Assembly: GCA_011503125.2 (NCBI GenBank)
Contig: WWBZ02000022.1
Span: 4,340,001-4,404,000 of the forward strand
Direction of reading: 5' to 3'
Source of the DNA: Botryosphaeria dothidea
Taxonomy: Eukaryota; Ascomycota; Dothideomycetes; Botryosphaeriales; Botryosphaeriaceae
Length of the DNA stretch: 64,000 bases
Shown: piece after piece, positions 54,415-64,000 of the stretch
Layout of the letters: every line of letters starts with the position of its first letter
Position numbering within the stretch: position 1 is the stretch's first letter
Made by a program: the position numbers and the translations under genes
Notes under the pieces: generated by a model
Told to the model about the DNA's origin: nothing
The model's database searches: none
Seen by the model: only the letters and a program-made list of their open reading frames with translations

Positions 54415-57400
54415 ATGGCTTCAACCACCTCCGCCTTGTCGCGACACCGACCCATCGTGCTCACCGTCGCCGGAGCTGCCGCCGCCTACTCCGCGTACCT
54501 CCTCTGGGCTGCCTTCGCCCACCCGCCCCAATCCACCCTCCACCGCAGCAACGCCGTCCACCGTCGCCGGAATCCGCGACGCCGCACCCGCTCCAACCGC
54601 AATGACGATCCGAATGCGGATGCCCAAGCCGACGCCACAGAGAGCGTCCACTTGGGCCCGCCATACGGCGTCTTCGTCGTCGAGGATGCTGAGAATCACG
54701 GCCACCGCCACCGTTTCCCACTGTTCCCAGGAAGACTGCCCGACGTAGACTGGTTCCGACGCGTCTGCCATCATGAGGACTGGATGGCTGAGGAGCTGGC
54801 CGAAGAGGCCCAGCGCCAATTCCTGGACAATTACTTGGAGCGCGAGGTCGACCCCACCACACATTTGTCACCAAGCCACGAAACTAGCAGGATCTACAGG
54901 CGACTGATCCACTGGGGACTACCGCGCGCTCAGATCGTCGCTGCCTTCGTGAGGCATAATCGCAGGAATATCGGAGCTCCGCAGACGGACGGCACCCAAG
55001 ACCTCGCCATACCCGCCAACGACGACGAGACCGAGGCCGCTTCGTGGCACGAGGCTGAATCGCAAGCAGGCGGCATGGCTGTCAATGACCAAAACGGCGA
55101 CGGACACGCTTTGCGGAGGACTCTATACTACATTGCCGAAGATCAAGCGCGACAGAAGGGCATCGTTCACCGCGGTATCACCTGCGATGGCTGTAGCACT
55201 ACACCCATTCGAGGCATCCGCTGGCGTTGTACCAACTGCATTGACTACGACCTGTGCTCCGACTGTGAGGCTACGAACATCCATCCAAAGACGCACATGT
55301 TCCAGAAGGTCAAGGTTCCCGCTAGGTACCTGGGGTACACGCGAAACCCCATGCCCGTCTACTTCCCAGGAAACCCAGGATACATGCCGTCTATCGTACC
55401 GAATGCCGTGAGAAAGAGTTTGGAGGAGCAGACCCAATACGAGCCGGAAGAGATTGATGGCCTTTGGGAGCAATTCACGTGTCTTGCCAATGTTCAGTGG
55501 GACGAGGACCCGGAAAAACTGGGCGCTGCCATCGACCGGCGCGCCTTTGACAAGTCTTTTGTTCCTAGATACACCGCCAATATCCCTGCTCCGAACCTTG
55601 TGTATGATCGCGTCTTCGCTTTCTTCGACAGCAACGGTGATGGCCTAATTGGATTCAAGGAATTCGTTCTTGGCATGAATTTTATTCGCATGAGCCCTCA
55701 CAGCCGCTCAAAGCTACGAAAGATATTCGAATGCTACGACATCGACGGTGACAATTACGTAACTCGAAAGGACTTTCTGCGCATTTTCCGGGCCTACTAT
55801 AACATTCTTCGCGAGAAGACCAGGGATATGCTAATGGTCGCCGAGGAGCACCTCAGCGTAGCCGGTGCAATGGACACAATTGAGTCAAGTCAGCCTCTCA
55901 GCTCTGCTTTCCTTGGCGGACCCAACTTCAACAGGCCGAGATCCAATGTGAGGCAGAAAACTCTCGACAGATTCGGCGATCCTCATCCCGAGGATGGAGT
56001 CATACGAGAAAATGGCCACGACGTTGAAGAGCGCGCCCAGCTTATTGCTGACTCCGGTACATTTCGCCTGACAAATAGCCGAGGCTCCATAGTCGATGAC
56101 TCGCAACAATCTGTTGAACAAGTCCGTCAAGAAGCCGTTGGGGATCGTTGGAGACGCAGAGAATTTTACATCGATGAGGAAGAGGGCTTCACTGCTCCTG
56201 ACTCTCAAGAGCTACCTAGCACTGACGCCCCACCTGACGTGACCAGCACGGTTGATGGTCAGTCCGACATTCCTAACGGTATATTTACTCGGCCCACTCA
56301 TTCTCGCTCGTCCTCACGTGTGCGCTTCGCCGATGACCTCGAGTCTGACGCCCGCTCTGACATTTCAACGTCCTCTCGTCCAGTCGGGGAGCGGTGGGGA
56401 GGCTACGAGATTCCCCAGGCTGAAGAGGATCTTGGCAAGGATATTCTCTACCAGGTGACTCAACAAGGATGCAATGAGATGCTTGATCCCATATTCAAAC
56501 GGAAAGAGGACTTGGCCATGGAAGTCCAGGCAACCAAGACTGAGCGGCAAATGTGGCGCCAGAAGATCAATGAGTTCGTCAAGGATATGGAAGAGAAAAC
56601 TGGTGCGGACTTCAAGAACGACCCGCTTGTAAGATCGCCGGAGGCCGAGGAGCTCATGAAGGTCTCCCTCCACTTTGTCTCCTTGGTCACCGGCCGGAGC
56701 TGGAAAACTTATCAAACATTGAAAAACAAGGGTACCATTCCGGATGAGGACATCGATGCCCTGGACGGATTTGTTGAAGAGGTTTTCCAACCTTTTGAAC
56801 GCGATCTGCGACAAGCAGAAAATAACGGCATTTCTAAGGAAGCTTACAAGAATTTCATCACATCGGCTAGATCACTCATCGCGAAAGCAGCGAAGCGCAT
56901 CTCGGAAACGAAGAATGATCCAGGAGCGACAACCGATACCCAGAAGCGGGAGGCTCGACTCGAAGTAGACCTTGTGGATATGCAGCTGGATGAGCTGTTC
57001 GAAAGGTCCAATTTGCTGACAGACGGCGAACGTGATAACACGGAAAGGACAAGGCGATCTGAAGAGCCTGAGAGAGAGGTCAACGGTGAGACAAACAGTG
57101 CTCCTGAGCGTGAAACGAGCCAGGACAGAGAGCTGCGGTGGCATGAGGACCTGATGCGCGGTAGGCCATCCAGCCCTCCGCCGGACTCCAGAATATTGGA
57201 AGCCAGGAGAGAGCAGGTCAGGTCACGAAATCAAAGAACGGACTCTCCACCTCGAGACCCAACTATGCCGCAATTTCGCCCAAACAGTCTTCCTGGGCAA
57301 GAAAACTTCCTGCCAATGCCGAATCTCAACCTTCCTACCAACACCACTGCTCCGCCGGAGAGGCCATCAGCACCAGAAATCATACCACCCGCTCCACCAG

Positions 57401-58062
57401 TAGAGCAAACACCCTCAGTGCCCCACCGGGACCCGACTCTGCCGCAGTTCCGACCTAATAGCGAACGCGATATCCACCCACCGAGGACCTCATCCCTCAT
57501 CCCTCCACCTGCGCCCATCCAGGAGACCACGCCTTCCATCAGTCGCCAGCCCTCGCCCGCACCAGCGCCCAGCCATGCGAACGAGCCCACACTACTCATC
57601 CCCGTCTCGTCCGAGACATCTGCATCGGACAGCTCCTCAGACGACACACCCAGCTCTGGAGAATCCACCTCCGCGGAAGAAGACGAAGACGACGATGACA
57701 ACACCGACGCAGACGTGTCCATGCGGCCGAGCGACCTCCGCGACCTGCCGGAGGAGTTTCTCTCGCTCGTCAGCACGGCCATCCGCGAGCAGCGCGTCCG
57801 CGACGCCATCAACAGCTCCTCGGCCGCCGCGCGCGCACCCAACGCCTACCTGACGGCTGCTTACGCCCGCCAGCGCGACCACCGCGACGCGCCGGACGAG
57901 CGCAGGTTGGCCAGACTGGCGATGCTGGAGGGCGCGGAGAGCGAGATCAGGAAGTTAGGGAGGGGCAGGATCAGCTTCGAGGAGTTTGCGGAGATCATGC
58001 AGGGGTCGGGTGGGGGTGCTTTGGTTTTCGTGGAGGGGTGGTTGGAGTTGGGGAGTTTGTGA
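54415..58062 (+). CDS. Large ZZ zinc-finger and EF-hand membrane-anchored protein
   Basis: Single exon, 1215 aa, unusually long for an intronless gene here. A probable transmembrane anchor lies at residues 14-33 (PIVLTVAGAAAAYSAYLLWA) followed by an Arg-rich stretch. The ZZ finger is at about 252-297: GITCDGCSTTPIRGIRWRC, CIDYDLCSDCEATNIHPKTH. Two EF-hands follow: FDSNGDGLIGFKEFVLGM (about 402-419) and YDIDGDNYVTRKDFLRIF (about 442-459), both with complete Asp/Asn/Glu-type loops. A helical region after 680 includes EKTGADFKNDPLVRSPEAEE. The last 300 residues are Pro/Ser-rich with acidic SDSSSDDTPSSGES. The family is conserved in Pezizomycotina as an EF-hand/ZZ protein without a settled function; calcium sensing at a membrane is inferred. 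Confidence 0.88.
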   Translation: MASTTSALSRHRPIVLTVAGAAAAYSAYLLWAAFAHPPQSTLHRSNAVHRRRNPRRRTRSNRNDDPNADAQADATESVHLGPPYGVFVVEDAENHGHRHRFPLFPGRLPDVDWFRRVCHHEDWMAEELAEEAQRQFLDNYLEREVDPTTHLSPSHETSRIYRRLIHWGLPRAQIVAAFVRHNRRNIGAPQTDGTQDLAIPANDDETEAASWHEAESQAGGMAVNDQNGDGHALRRTLYYIAEDQARQKGIVHRGITCDGCSTTPIRGIRWRCTNCIDYDLCSDCEATNIHPKTHMFQKVKVPARYLGYTRNPMPVYFPGNPGYMPSIVPNAVRKSLEEQTQYEPEEIDGLWEQFTCLANVQWDEDPEKLGAAIDRRAFDKSFVPRYTANIPAPNLVYDRVFAFFDSNGDGLIGFKEFVLGMNFIRMSPHSRSKLRKIFECYDIDGDNYVTRKDFLRIFRAYYNILREKTRDMLMVAEEHLSVAGAMDTIESSQPLSSAFLGGPNFNRPRSNVRQKTLDRFGDPHPEDGVIRENGHDVEERAQLIADSGTFRLTNSRGSIVDDSQQSVEQVRQEAVGDRWRRREFYIDEEEGFTAPDSQELPSTDAPPDVTSTVDGQSDIPNGIFTRPTHSRSSSRVRFADDLESDARSDISTSSRPVGERWGGYEIPQAEEDLGKDILYQVTQQGCNEMLDPIFKRKEDLAMEVQATKTERQMWRQKINEFVKDMEEKTGADFKNDPLVRSPEAEELMKVSLHFVSLVTGRSWKTYQTLKNKGTIPDEDIDALDGFVEEVFQPFERDLRQAENNGISKEAYKNFITSARSLIAKAAKRISETKNDPGATTDTQKREARLEVDLVDMQLDELFERSNLLTDGERDNTERTRRSEEPEREVNGETNSAPERETSQDRELRWHEDLMRGRPSSPPPDSRILEARREQVRSRNQRTDSPPRDPTMPQFRPNSLPGQENFLPMPNLNLPTNTTAPPERPSAPEIIPPAPPVEQTPSVPHRDPTLPQFRPNSERDIHPPRTSSLIPPPAPIQETTPSISRQPSPAPAPSHANEPTLLIPVSSETSASDSSSDDTPSSGESTSAEEDEDDDDNTDADVSMRPSDLRDLPEEFLSLVSTAIREQRVRDAINSSSAAARAPNAYLTAAYARQRDHRDAPDERRLARLAMLEGAESEIRKLGRGRISFEEFAEIMQGSGGGALVFVEGWLELGSL

Positions 58063-58499
58063 TGAGCCGACGTGATGGGAGAATGTGGGAGGGAGGAAGG
58101 AAGGAAGGGGGACACACAAAAATCTATTTATTCGGATTGTGTAATTGACAGCATAGGCAATTTGCAAAGGATGGAGGACCAGAGGAACCGTGGATGAAAA
58201 CGAAAAAGTAAATAAGCATTGAAGTTTTGTAGAAATGATACCCGAGGATCGGTTATTCTTTACTTCGTGGTGTATGTGGTGGCATGTCTTACTTGTTGCG
58301 AAGAGCGGATTGCTATGCGTCAACGTGCTATCAAGTCCATGTTATGCCCCGCCATGCAGGAATTTGACTTTAGGGAGATTATAATGTGGGGTTAGAGCGG
58401 AGGTTCTATATATCAATCTTGGCACAGCGGGGAGCTTTGTTGACGTCACATTCCCGCTCTCCCGGAGGACGACTTCTCCATTCCAACCTCCCAGAGGAA
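58063..58499. promoter_or_regulatory. intergenic with CRE-like site ahead of the phosphoesterase gene
   Basis: Same-direction genes on both sides. A perfect TGACGTCA at 58441-58448 lies about 50 bp before the first candidate ATG (58500) of the next gene. Confidence 0.45.
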
Positions 58500-59929
58500 A
58501 TGCCAGAGCCCGCCACTCTCACAAGAAAATTTCGCCGCCTCCGAGGACGAGGACAAAAGATCACACCGTTAACTCTTCTCCGCATCTATTCCACTCGAGA
58601 CTTGGAGACCTGCGAGATGGTTCTCCTACCTCTCCCGGTCTTGCCGCCGTCGAGGCGGGCGAGGCGGAGGTGACGGACCACCTGGCTTACTTCTCTACCC
58701 ATCTCGCCGCTAAATCGAGAGCGGAGGGAGGGGGGCCGCGGATCTCGATCTCGATTGAACAGTTTAGGGGATTGTATCTGAGGAACAGGCATCCCGGTGG
58801 TCGCCATTTCGTCGTGCATCAGCATGATCATCATATTGCGGGTGTGCATTGTAAGAATTTGCCCCACCCTCGTCCTTCTTTTCTTATCTTGGTAAAGTGG
58901 GTTTGTGGGTTTTGCTGACTTTCTTTTTTTATAAGATGACTTAAGGCTGCAGTTCTCGGAGACGAGTAGCGTTTCTTTCGCAATCCCGTACGGGTTGCCC
59001 GGGAATCCAAATTCCAGGAGGCCGGGGAGGATGGCGATTGAGACGAGGGTGCATAACTTGTGGGTATGGCGCAAACGTCCTCTCTCTCTCCGTTTCTCTT
59101 TCCTCTCCCACTCTCCGTTATAGATTTTCTAATTTCCAATAGAACAACCTCATCGAATCGGCCTCCCACGCAACCGGCTCCCTCCTCATCTGGGACACCG
59201 GCGAGTACGAGGTCCTCGATAGGGATCCGCCTGCCGTTGAGACGGACGACGATGACGACGAGAGCCTGGACAGGGCTGGGCCTTTCCGGGAGCCGGAGAA
59301 TGAGCGGCTGATCCGCGCGTTCAAGAGTGTAAGATCCGAAAAAGAGGAAATTCAGAATGCTCTTCGACTTCGATGCTGACTTAGGCGGTTAGGCTTACAT
59401 ACGTCTCCGGCTCTACGGCACACGCCTTGCGCAGAATTACACGGTTACACTGCGTCTGCCGTCGAGGAATGATGTGGCCATGCCGTTGCGGGGACCAAGA
59501 AAGAGACGCCGCCGTGTGAGTCCGTCGCTCAAGTCGAGGTCGGGGACCGTGTCTGAGGCTGAGAAGATGGACTGGGGGCATGTTGGCGCTCGCGTGGAGA
59601 GCGCTGTGGGGGCCGCGTCGGATGACGAGGAAGATGCACGGATGAGGGGCGATAACGCATACCCAGGGACGACGAACAGTATTGGGTCGGTGCATCAGCG
59701 ACGGTGGTATCTCTCGCTGGATAAGCGGAATTCGGGATTCGTGAAGGCGGGAGGGGACGGGATATGGAGGCGGGGAGACGGTGATGTTGGGGGATTCGAG
59801 GCATTCTTCGTCAGGGGGCCGGAGGTGGAGAGGAGCTTGGTTATGGAGAGGTTATCGGAGGAGGTTATGAAGGATGAGGGCGTGGAGGGGTTCGTTGCGA
59901 GGAAGATGTGGAGGCCGGTTTTGGAGTAG
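58500..59929 (+). CDS. Stand-alone LigD-type DNA 3'-phosphoesterase domain protein
   Basis: Related to the phosphoesterase module of bacterial NHEJ ligase LigD, which trims 3' ribonucleotides and phosphates at DNA breaks. Secure exons: up to 58850, 58936-59063, 59143-59328, 59393-59929. The domain reads GGRHFVVHQHDHHIAGVHYD then LRLQFSETSSVSFAIPYGLP; the HYDLRL motif joins exactly across the first junction and carries the His/Asp/Arg of the active site. Later blocks are IETRVHNLW, SLLIWDTGEYEVL, AYIRLRLYGTR and RRWYLSLDKR. A charged insertion with a KRRRR stretch lies before the last block. The start is unresolved: ATG 58500 is in a different frame from VTDHLAYFSTHLAAK, and no ATG opens that frame before 58670. 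An upstream exon or a frameshift is needed. No ligase or polymerase domain is attached. Confidence 0.75.
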
Positions 59930-60497
59930 GAATTTCACTGTGTTTGACATGGTTGTTGAAATGCCGCTAGGATCCAAGCACTCATCTGGATGGTGATGTC
60001 GTTTGGCTGCCTTACGTGATGAGACATTCAGAGGAAGCATTCGTCCGGACGCAACTTTCCAACAATAGATTGAACATTCACGTCCGGTCGAATGCTTCGA
60101 TTCCCAATAGCACGTCCAGTTAGTGCTCAATACCTCAGCCATCTTTAGTGTGCAATTCTAATCTGTCAGTCCAATGTCCGTGATGCATAGCCGACGGTGG
60201 TGAGGTCTGTTCTAAAGGGCCCTGTCGCTCAAGAGACAGGGAACCGAGCAACCATTTGGAACTTCGCAGATCCTGGGTTGCCACTCGCATCTTCTAGGGA
60301 CACCCGTGCCAACTAGTATATTGCACGTGGGTTAAATTCCAGTTTTAGAGTAGGATCTGGATCGCACTAGTCCTCTTTATTGTCTTTCTTGTCGCTTTCT
60401 CGTTTTGCTTCAACCTTATACTCCAACGAACCTGCTTCACTTTGCTCTCTGCGCCGAGAAAATCTCAAAACTCTATTTTGACCTCTATATTCACCAC
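59930..60497. other. convergent intergenic region containing the second inverted-repeat copy
   Basis: Lies between 3' ends of the phosphoesterase and aminotransferase genes. Apart from the inverted repeat at 60,034-60,098 nothing is recognised. Confidence 0.45.
60034..60098. repeat. short inverted-repeat element, copy 2
   Basis: GAAGCATTCGTCCGGACG at 60034-60051 and CGTCCGGTCGAATGCTTC at 60081-60098 are reverse complements except for one central position, around a 29-nt spacer. The 18-bp core is the same as in the element at 51.4 kb, but the outer arms have diverged. Confidence 0.75.
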
Positions 60498-62079
60498 CTA
60501 AGCAGCCACACCCTCCGCCAACTCCACGTCATCGAAATTCTTCTTCATCCATAACCTCGCCTTCTCCAACCCTTCCTTGAGCACTTCCGTCTCACAACAA
60601 AACCCGACCCTCACATACCCGGGGAACCTCTTTCCAAAACTCTCGGGACCGGGCACGAACAGCACGCCCGTCTCATCCAACAGCGTCTTACAAAACTTGG
60701 CCGCGTCCACCGGCTTTTCCTCGCGATGGAACCTCAAAAACGCCGTCGTACCCGCCTTCGGCTTGACCCACTCAATCACATCGTCGTGCTTGATGACGAA
60801 CTTGTCCAGAATCTCCAGGTTCGCGCGGGCGAGGCCGATGTTGCGGGCCAACAGGGCGTGGATGGTGGAGGAGCTGAGGGCGCGCGCGGCGACTTGCTGG
60901 TCCAGGCTGCTGACAGTGATGGTCGTGTAGCGGCGCGCCGCGGCGATCTTGTCGACGATGGTCTGGCTGCGGGAGGCGATCCAGCCGATGCGGATCCCGG
61001 CGAGGCTGTAGGCCTTGGAGAGTGAGCCGGTGGCGATGGAGTGCTCGTAGCCGAGGGACAGGATGGAAGGGGGGAAGGCCGGGTCGATGGGGGAGACGCT
61101 GTGGAAGATGGGGCGGTAGACCTCGTCACTGAGGATGGTGATGGACTTGGTTTCGGCGAAGTCGACGAGATCCTGCATCAGGTTCCGCGGTAGGATGGCT
61201 CCGGTAGGGTTGTTCGGGTTGCTGGGTGCATGTTAGTCAGTTCGACTTGGTTCTTTATAGGGTAAAGGCGGGGCTTACTTGATCACGATGAGCTTGGTGT
61301 TTGGCTTCACTAATGCCTTTAGCTCGTCGAGGTCTGGCACCCAGTCTTTCTCGGGTTTTGCTTCCCAGAGGTCGACTTCAGCACCCAGACTTCTCGGCAC
61401 CTCGTAGAGCTGCTGATAGGTCGGGTGGTGGACAATCACATGATCACTGGGGCCTACGAGAGAGTAAAAAACCAGGGTGTTGGCCATGATGGCACCCGGG
61501 GTAATCAAGACATTGTCCTCAGGCAGCCTCGAAGGAGCCTTGGAGGAGTAGAGGTTTGAGAGATTCTTGCGGAGAGCCTCGCTACCACGAATTGCGCCAT
61601 AGGTCAATTTCTCTGAAGTGCTTAGGATATTGACGGACTTCTCGGCAGGATCCTCAGCGAGAGCCTGCAGTTCTTCGACGGAGATGGATGCGCAGCAAGT
61701 CTCGGCGATGTTGTACTTGGCGGAATTCTCATGGGCGTCCATCCACTACATGAATCAGTCGTTGTGTTCTAGAGCAAAGGCAATGGATTCGTGATATGAA
61801 CAACGGCCCAGTAATATCAGACGACTACGAAAGCTTCAGGTACCGTCCCTTCCATCCTTTCCTAGCTCGTCCTTGGCAGCTGAAGTTGAACGGTCGAGGG
61901 TGGCTCCACTCGATCGCCCGGGTGAGAAATGCCGCGTTGGTAGAGACGTGGACCCAATCCGCAGCAGGCACGCCTGTCAAATGGCGGAGTGGCCGGAAGA
62001 CACGGGAGAGAAGGGAGAAAAAAGTTTGCAAAGCAAAGGCACCTACCTCCTCGACACCGAAGGGCTCCAAGTTGACCAT
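60498..62079 (-). CDS. PLP-dependent class I/II aminotransferase
   Basis: Fold-type I pyridoxal-phosphate enzyme; donor and acceptor unknown. Three exons (62079-62047, 61745-61279, 61221-60498) give about 407 aa. The first exon is only 11 codons (MVNLEPFGVEE) and joins WMDAHENSAKYNIAETCCAS across a 301-nt intron, long for this genome but in phase. Motifs: SEKLTYGAIRGSEALRKNLS, LITPGAIMANTLVFYSLVGP, HPTYQQLYEVPRSLGAEVDL, INNPNNPTGA (second junction), ILSDEVYRP with the Asp that contacts the PLP ring nitrogen, GSLSKAYSLAGIRIGW with the Schiff-base Lys near residue 235, and GYVRVGFCC near the end with the carboxylate-binding Arg. Related fungal proteins are often annotated as aspartate/tyrosine aminotransferases; specificity cannot be read. 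Confidence 0.92.
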
Positions 62080-62850
62080 GACGGCAGCAGTTGATCGACG
62101 GGTTACTCGCGTGAACAGGGCAGCAGGCGCTCTGATTGGCGTAGACGAGCGATCAAGCGATCAGAAAGCTCACTGTGATTCGCGGCGGACGAGGAGCAGC
62201 AGTGGAGGGGGAGCTTATAGCGTGTCGTGCAGACGCAGGGTCAGCTATCAGGACGAACGGAGGGTTCTGGGGCGCATGGCGGGCTATGTAACCGCGCGCC
62301 GCAACCGTTGGCGCCGCAGCTCCGGCTCGGTGCTGTCGCGCTGACCGACGATCGCAGAGGTGCGCGTGGTCGGCCGATCAAGAGGCTCAACAACCCAACT
62401 CGGCGACGGCGCTGACCACCTGATTGTAACAGCTTGGCGGGCGGCCGTGGCACATGAAACCGAGCAGCAGCAGGCATTGGTGGGCGGACTCGACGAAGGA
62501 AGCACCAGCGTTGCGCACGGTTTGGGAAGGAAGGCGGCCGTGTCAGCGCACGCTGCGAGTACCCAGCCTCCCCGCAGCTCTCCACACGACAAGCAGCACC
62601 CACTCTCGCGCGTCTCTGCAGCTTCACCGCCATCACTCTTCACCAGCTCACGCGCCGCATCGGGATGCTCCGCTGAGTCCGCGCTATCCGTCGCGACAAA
62701 TCTTTTTTTCCCGCCCTCGTCGTCCTCGCCGTCGCTCGTGCTGCTCGTCATAGATTTGACATCGCGCCACCAGCTCCAGGCTGCTGCATCGTCGCCTCAA
62801 TAGCTTCGCCGCAACGCGCAGCTTGGGCCACGCCCGTCACAACAAACACC
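62080..62850. promoter_or_regulatory. divergent promoter region, aminotransferase / ADP1-like transporter
   Basis: 771 bp between outward-facing genes; GC-rich. No gene seen. Confidence 0.45.
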
Positions 62851-64000
62851 ATGCGCTCACCACTCTGGACCGCTCCGGTGCTTGCCGCCACCGCCGCCCT
62901 CTGTACCGTCGCCGCTGCTCAAAGGACTTTCGCAAACTACACCAGCAACGACATGCTGCAGGACCCCTTCTCCATCTATGACGATCGCCCCGACGGCTGC
63001 CCTCCGTGCTTCAACTGCAACCTCGAGCAGTTCCCGTGTCACCAGTTCGCTTCTTGCAGCAAGAGCAACGGCCGGTGCGTCTGTCCGCCTGGCTTTGGAG
63101 GCAACGACTGCTCTGATCCCGTCTGCGGCTCGCTAGCCGATGGCCGCGATAGAGCACCACGCGACGGTGCACAATGCAACTGCAGAGAGGGCTGGCAGGG
63201 TATCAATTGCAATGTCTGCACCACAAACCAGGCTTGTAACGCCCTGATGCCCGAGGGTGTCGACGGTGTTTGCTACCGCGAAGGCCTCGTCGTCAAGGAG
63301 AACTACCAGATGTGCGACATAACGAATCGCAAGATCCTGGACCAGTTGAAGGAGCAGAAGCCCCAGGCAACCTTCTCCTGCAATGCCGAGACTGAGGAGT
63401 GTAACTTCCAGTGTACGTTCCGCCCCTCTCCGGTTTGAGTACTGCTGACAATTGCTAGTCTGGGTGGACCAGAAGGAATCGTTCTACTGCGCTCTCGACA
63501 CGTGCGGCTTTACCGTTGACCAAACATCGAACCGCAACACCACCAAATACCGCTGTGAGAATGTCAAATGCGCGTGTATCCCTGGCCGCATGCTTTGCGG
63601 AGAGGAAGGTTCCATTGACATCGGCGAGTTTTTGGATGAGTCGATTAAGGGTCCGGCCACGTTTAAGACAATCTCGACGGATGGCGGCAGTAATGAGGAT
63701 GGCAGCTCTTTCTCCGAGCCCGCCATGAACGATCTGATCGCAAGTGTTTTCGGTGACGAGAGTATCACCCTCCGTTGTCACTCCGGAGAATGTCTGCACG
63801 AGACCGAGATCCCCGGCTATGAGCGTCCGGTGAAGACCATCAATACCCCATTGATTGCTGGAGTTATTGCTGGATGCGCGCTTTTCCTTGTTGCCGTTAT
63901 CCTTCTTGTGTGGATCCTGTCGAGGAGAAACGCCGCGCATGGTTGGGGCCCTATTCATCTCACGGACGATGAGGATGACGAGGCTGCCAAGCTCATTGCG
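62851..64000 (+). CDS. ADP1-like ABCG transporter, EGF-containing N-terminal part (runs off the window)
   Basis: N-terminal 368 codons of a gene that continues beyond position 64000. Exons 62851-63412 and 63459-64000 (46-nt intron). A signal peptide opens it ([19 protein letters not shown]). The luminal part is cysteine-rich with EGF-like repeats ([52 protein letters not shown]) and conserved [16 protein letters not shown] transmembrane segment follows ([20 protein letters not shown]), then a basic stop-transfer and an acidic stretch ([13 protein letters not shown]). This architecture, EGF region then membrane then ABC, is that of yeast Adp1; the ATP-binding cassette itself lies outside the window, so the transporter call rests on the N-terminal region. 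Confidence 0.85.

Overview
The window is nuclear DNA of a filamentous ascomycete (Pezizomycotina). A Dothideomycete is my best guess, but this is inferred from gene content and style rather than proven. Protein genes are split by short introns, mostly about 47-140 nt, with GTAAGT/GTATGT-type donors and CTAAC/TGAC-like branch sites. The gene set is typical of these fungi: a HET-domain relic, secreted pectin- and glucan-degrading enzymes, a class II DAHP synthase, a bimC kinesin and ADP1-type ABC transport. I found no convincing tRNA, rRNA, CRISPR or intact transposon. I count 22 intact or nearly intact protein genes, including one cut by the right edge, plus one HET pseudogene and one hidden cysteine-rich exon.

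Layout. 1-6.6 kb: amidase (-), class II DAHP synthase (-), HYPK-like NatA partner (+). 6.6-9.1 kb: a long gene-free stretch. 9.1-14.5 kb: secreted rhamnogalacturonan lyase (+) and a CSC1/OSCA-type channel (+). 14.5-18.7 kb: an accessory, partly AT-rich island with a decayed HET gene, a cysteine-rich exon on the minus strand and probable transposon debris. 18.7-24.6 kb: kinesin-5 (-) and a PHAF1/UPF0183 protein (+) fired divergently. 25.4-29.1 kb: large CorA-like Mg2+ transporter (+). 29.3-31.2 kb: two divergent, paralogous HeLo-like genes, the most interesting locus here. 31.7-35.3 kb: Ame1/CENP-U kinetochore subunit (-) and a DUF1769 protein (+), divergent. 36-41.3 kb: GH3 beta-glucosidase (-) and MEMO1 homologue (-). 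41.8-48 kb: short zinc-binding protein (+), kynurenine 3-monooxygenase (-), methionine aminopeptidase 1 (+), Erv14/cornichon (+). 48.7-58.1 kb: Prp17 splicing factor (+), an F-box-like orphan (+), a ZZ/EF-hand membrane protein (+). 58.5-64 kb: a stand-alone LigD-type 3'-phosphoesterase (+), a PLP aminotransferase (-), and the N-terminal part of an ADP1-like EGF/ABC transporter (+) that runs off the window.

Most genes are unrelated housekeeping genes, with no sign of a biosynthetic cluster. The accessory signals are of the heterokaryon-incompatibility and cell-death kind (HeLo pair, HET relic) or effector-like (cysteine-rich exon). A short dispersed inverted-repeat element occurs at 51.4 and 60.0 kb and is a possible uncatalogued repeat family.
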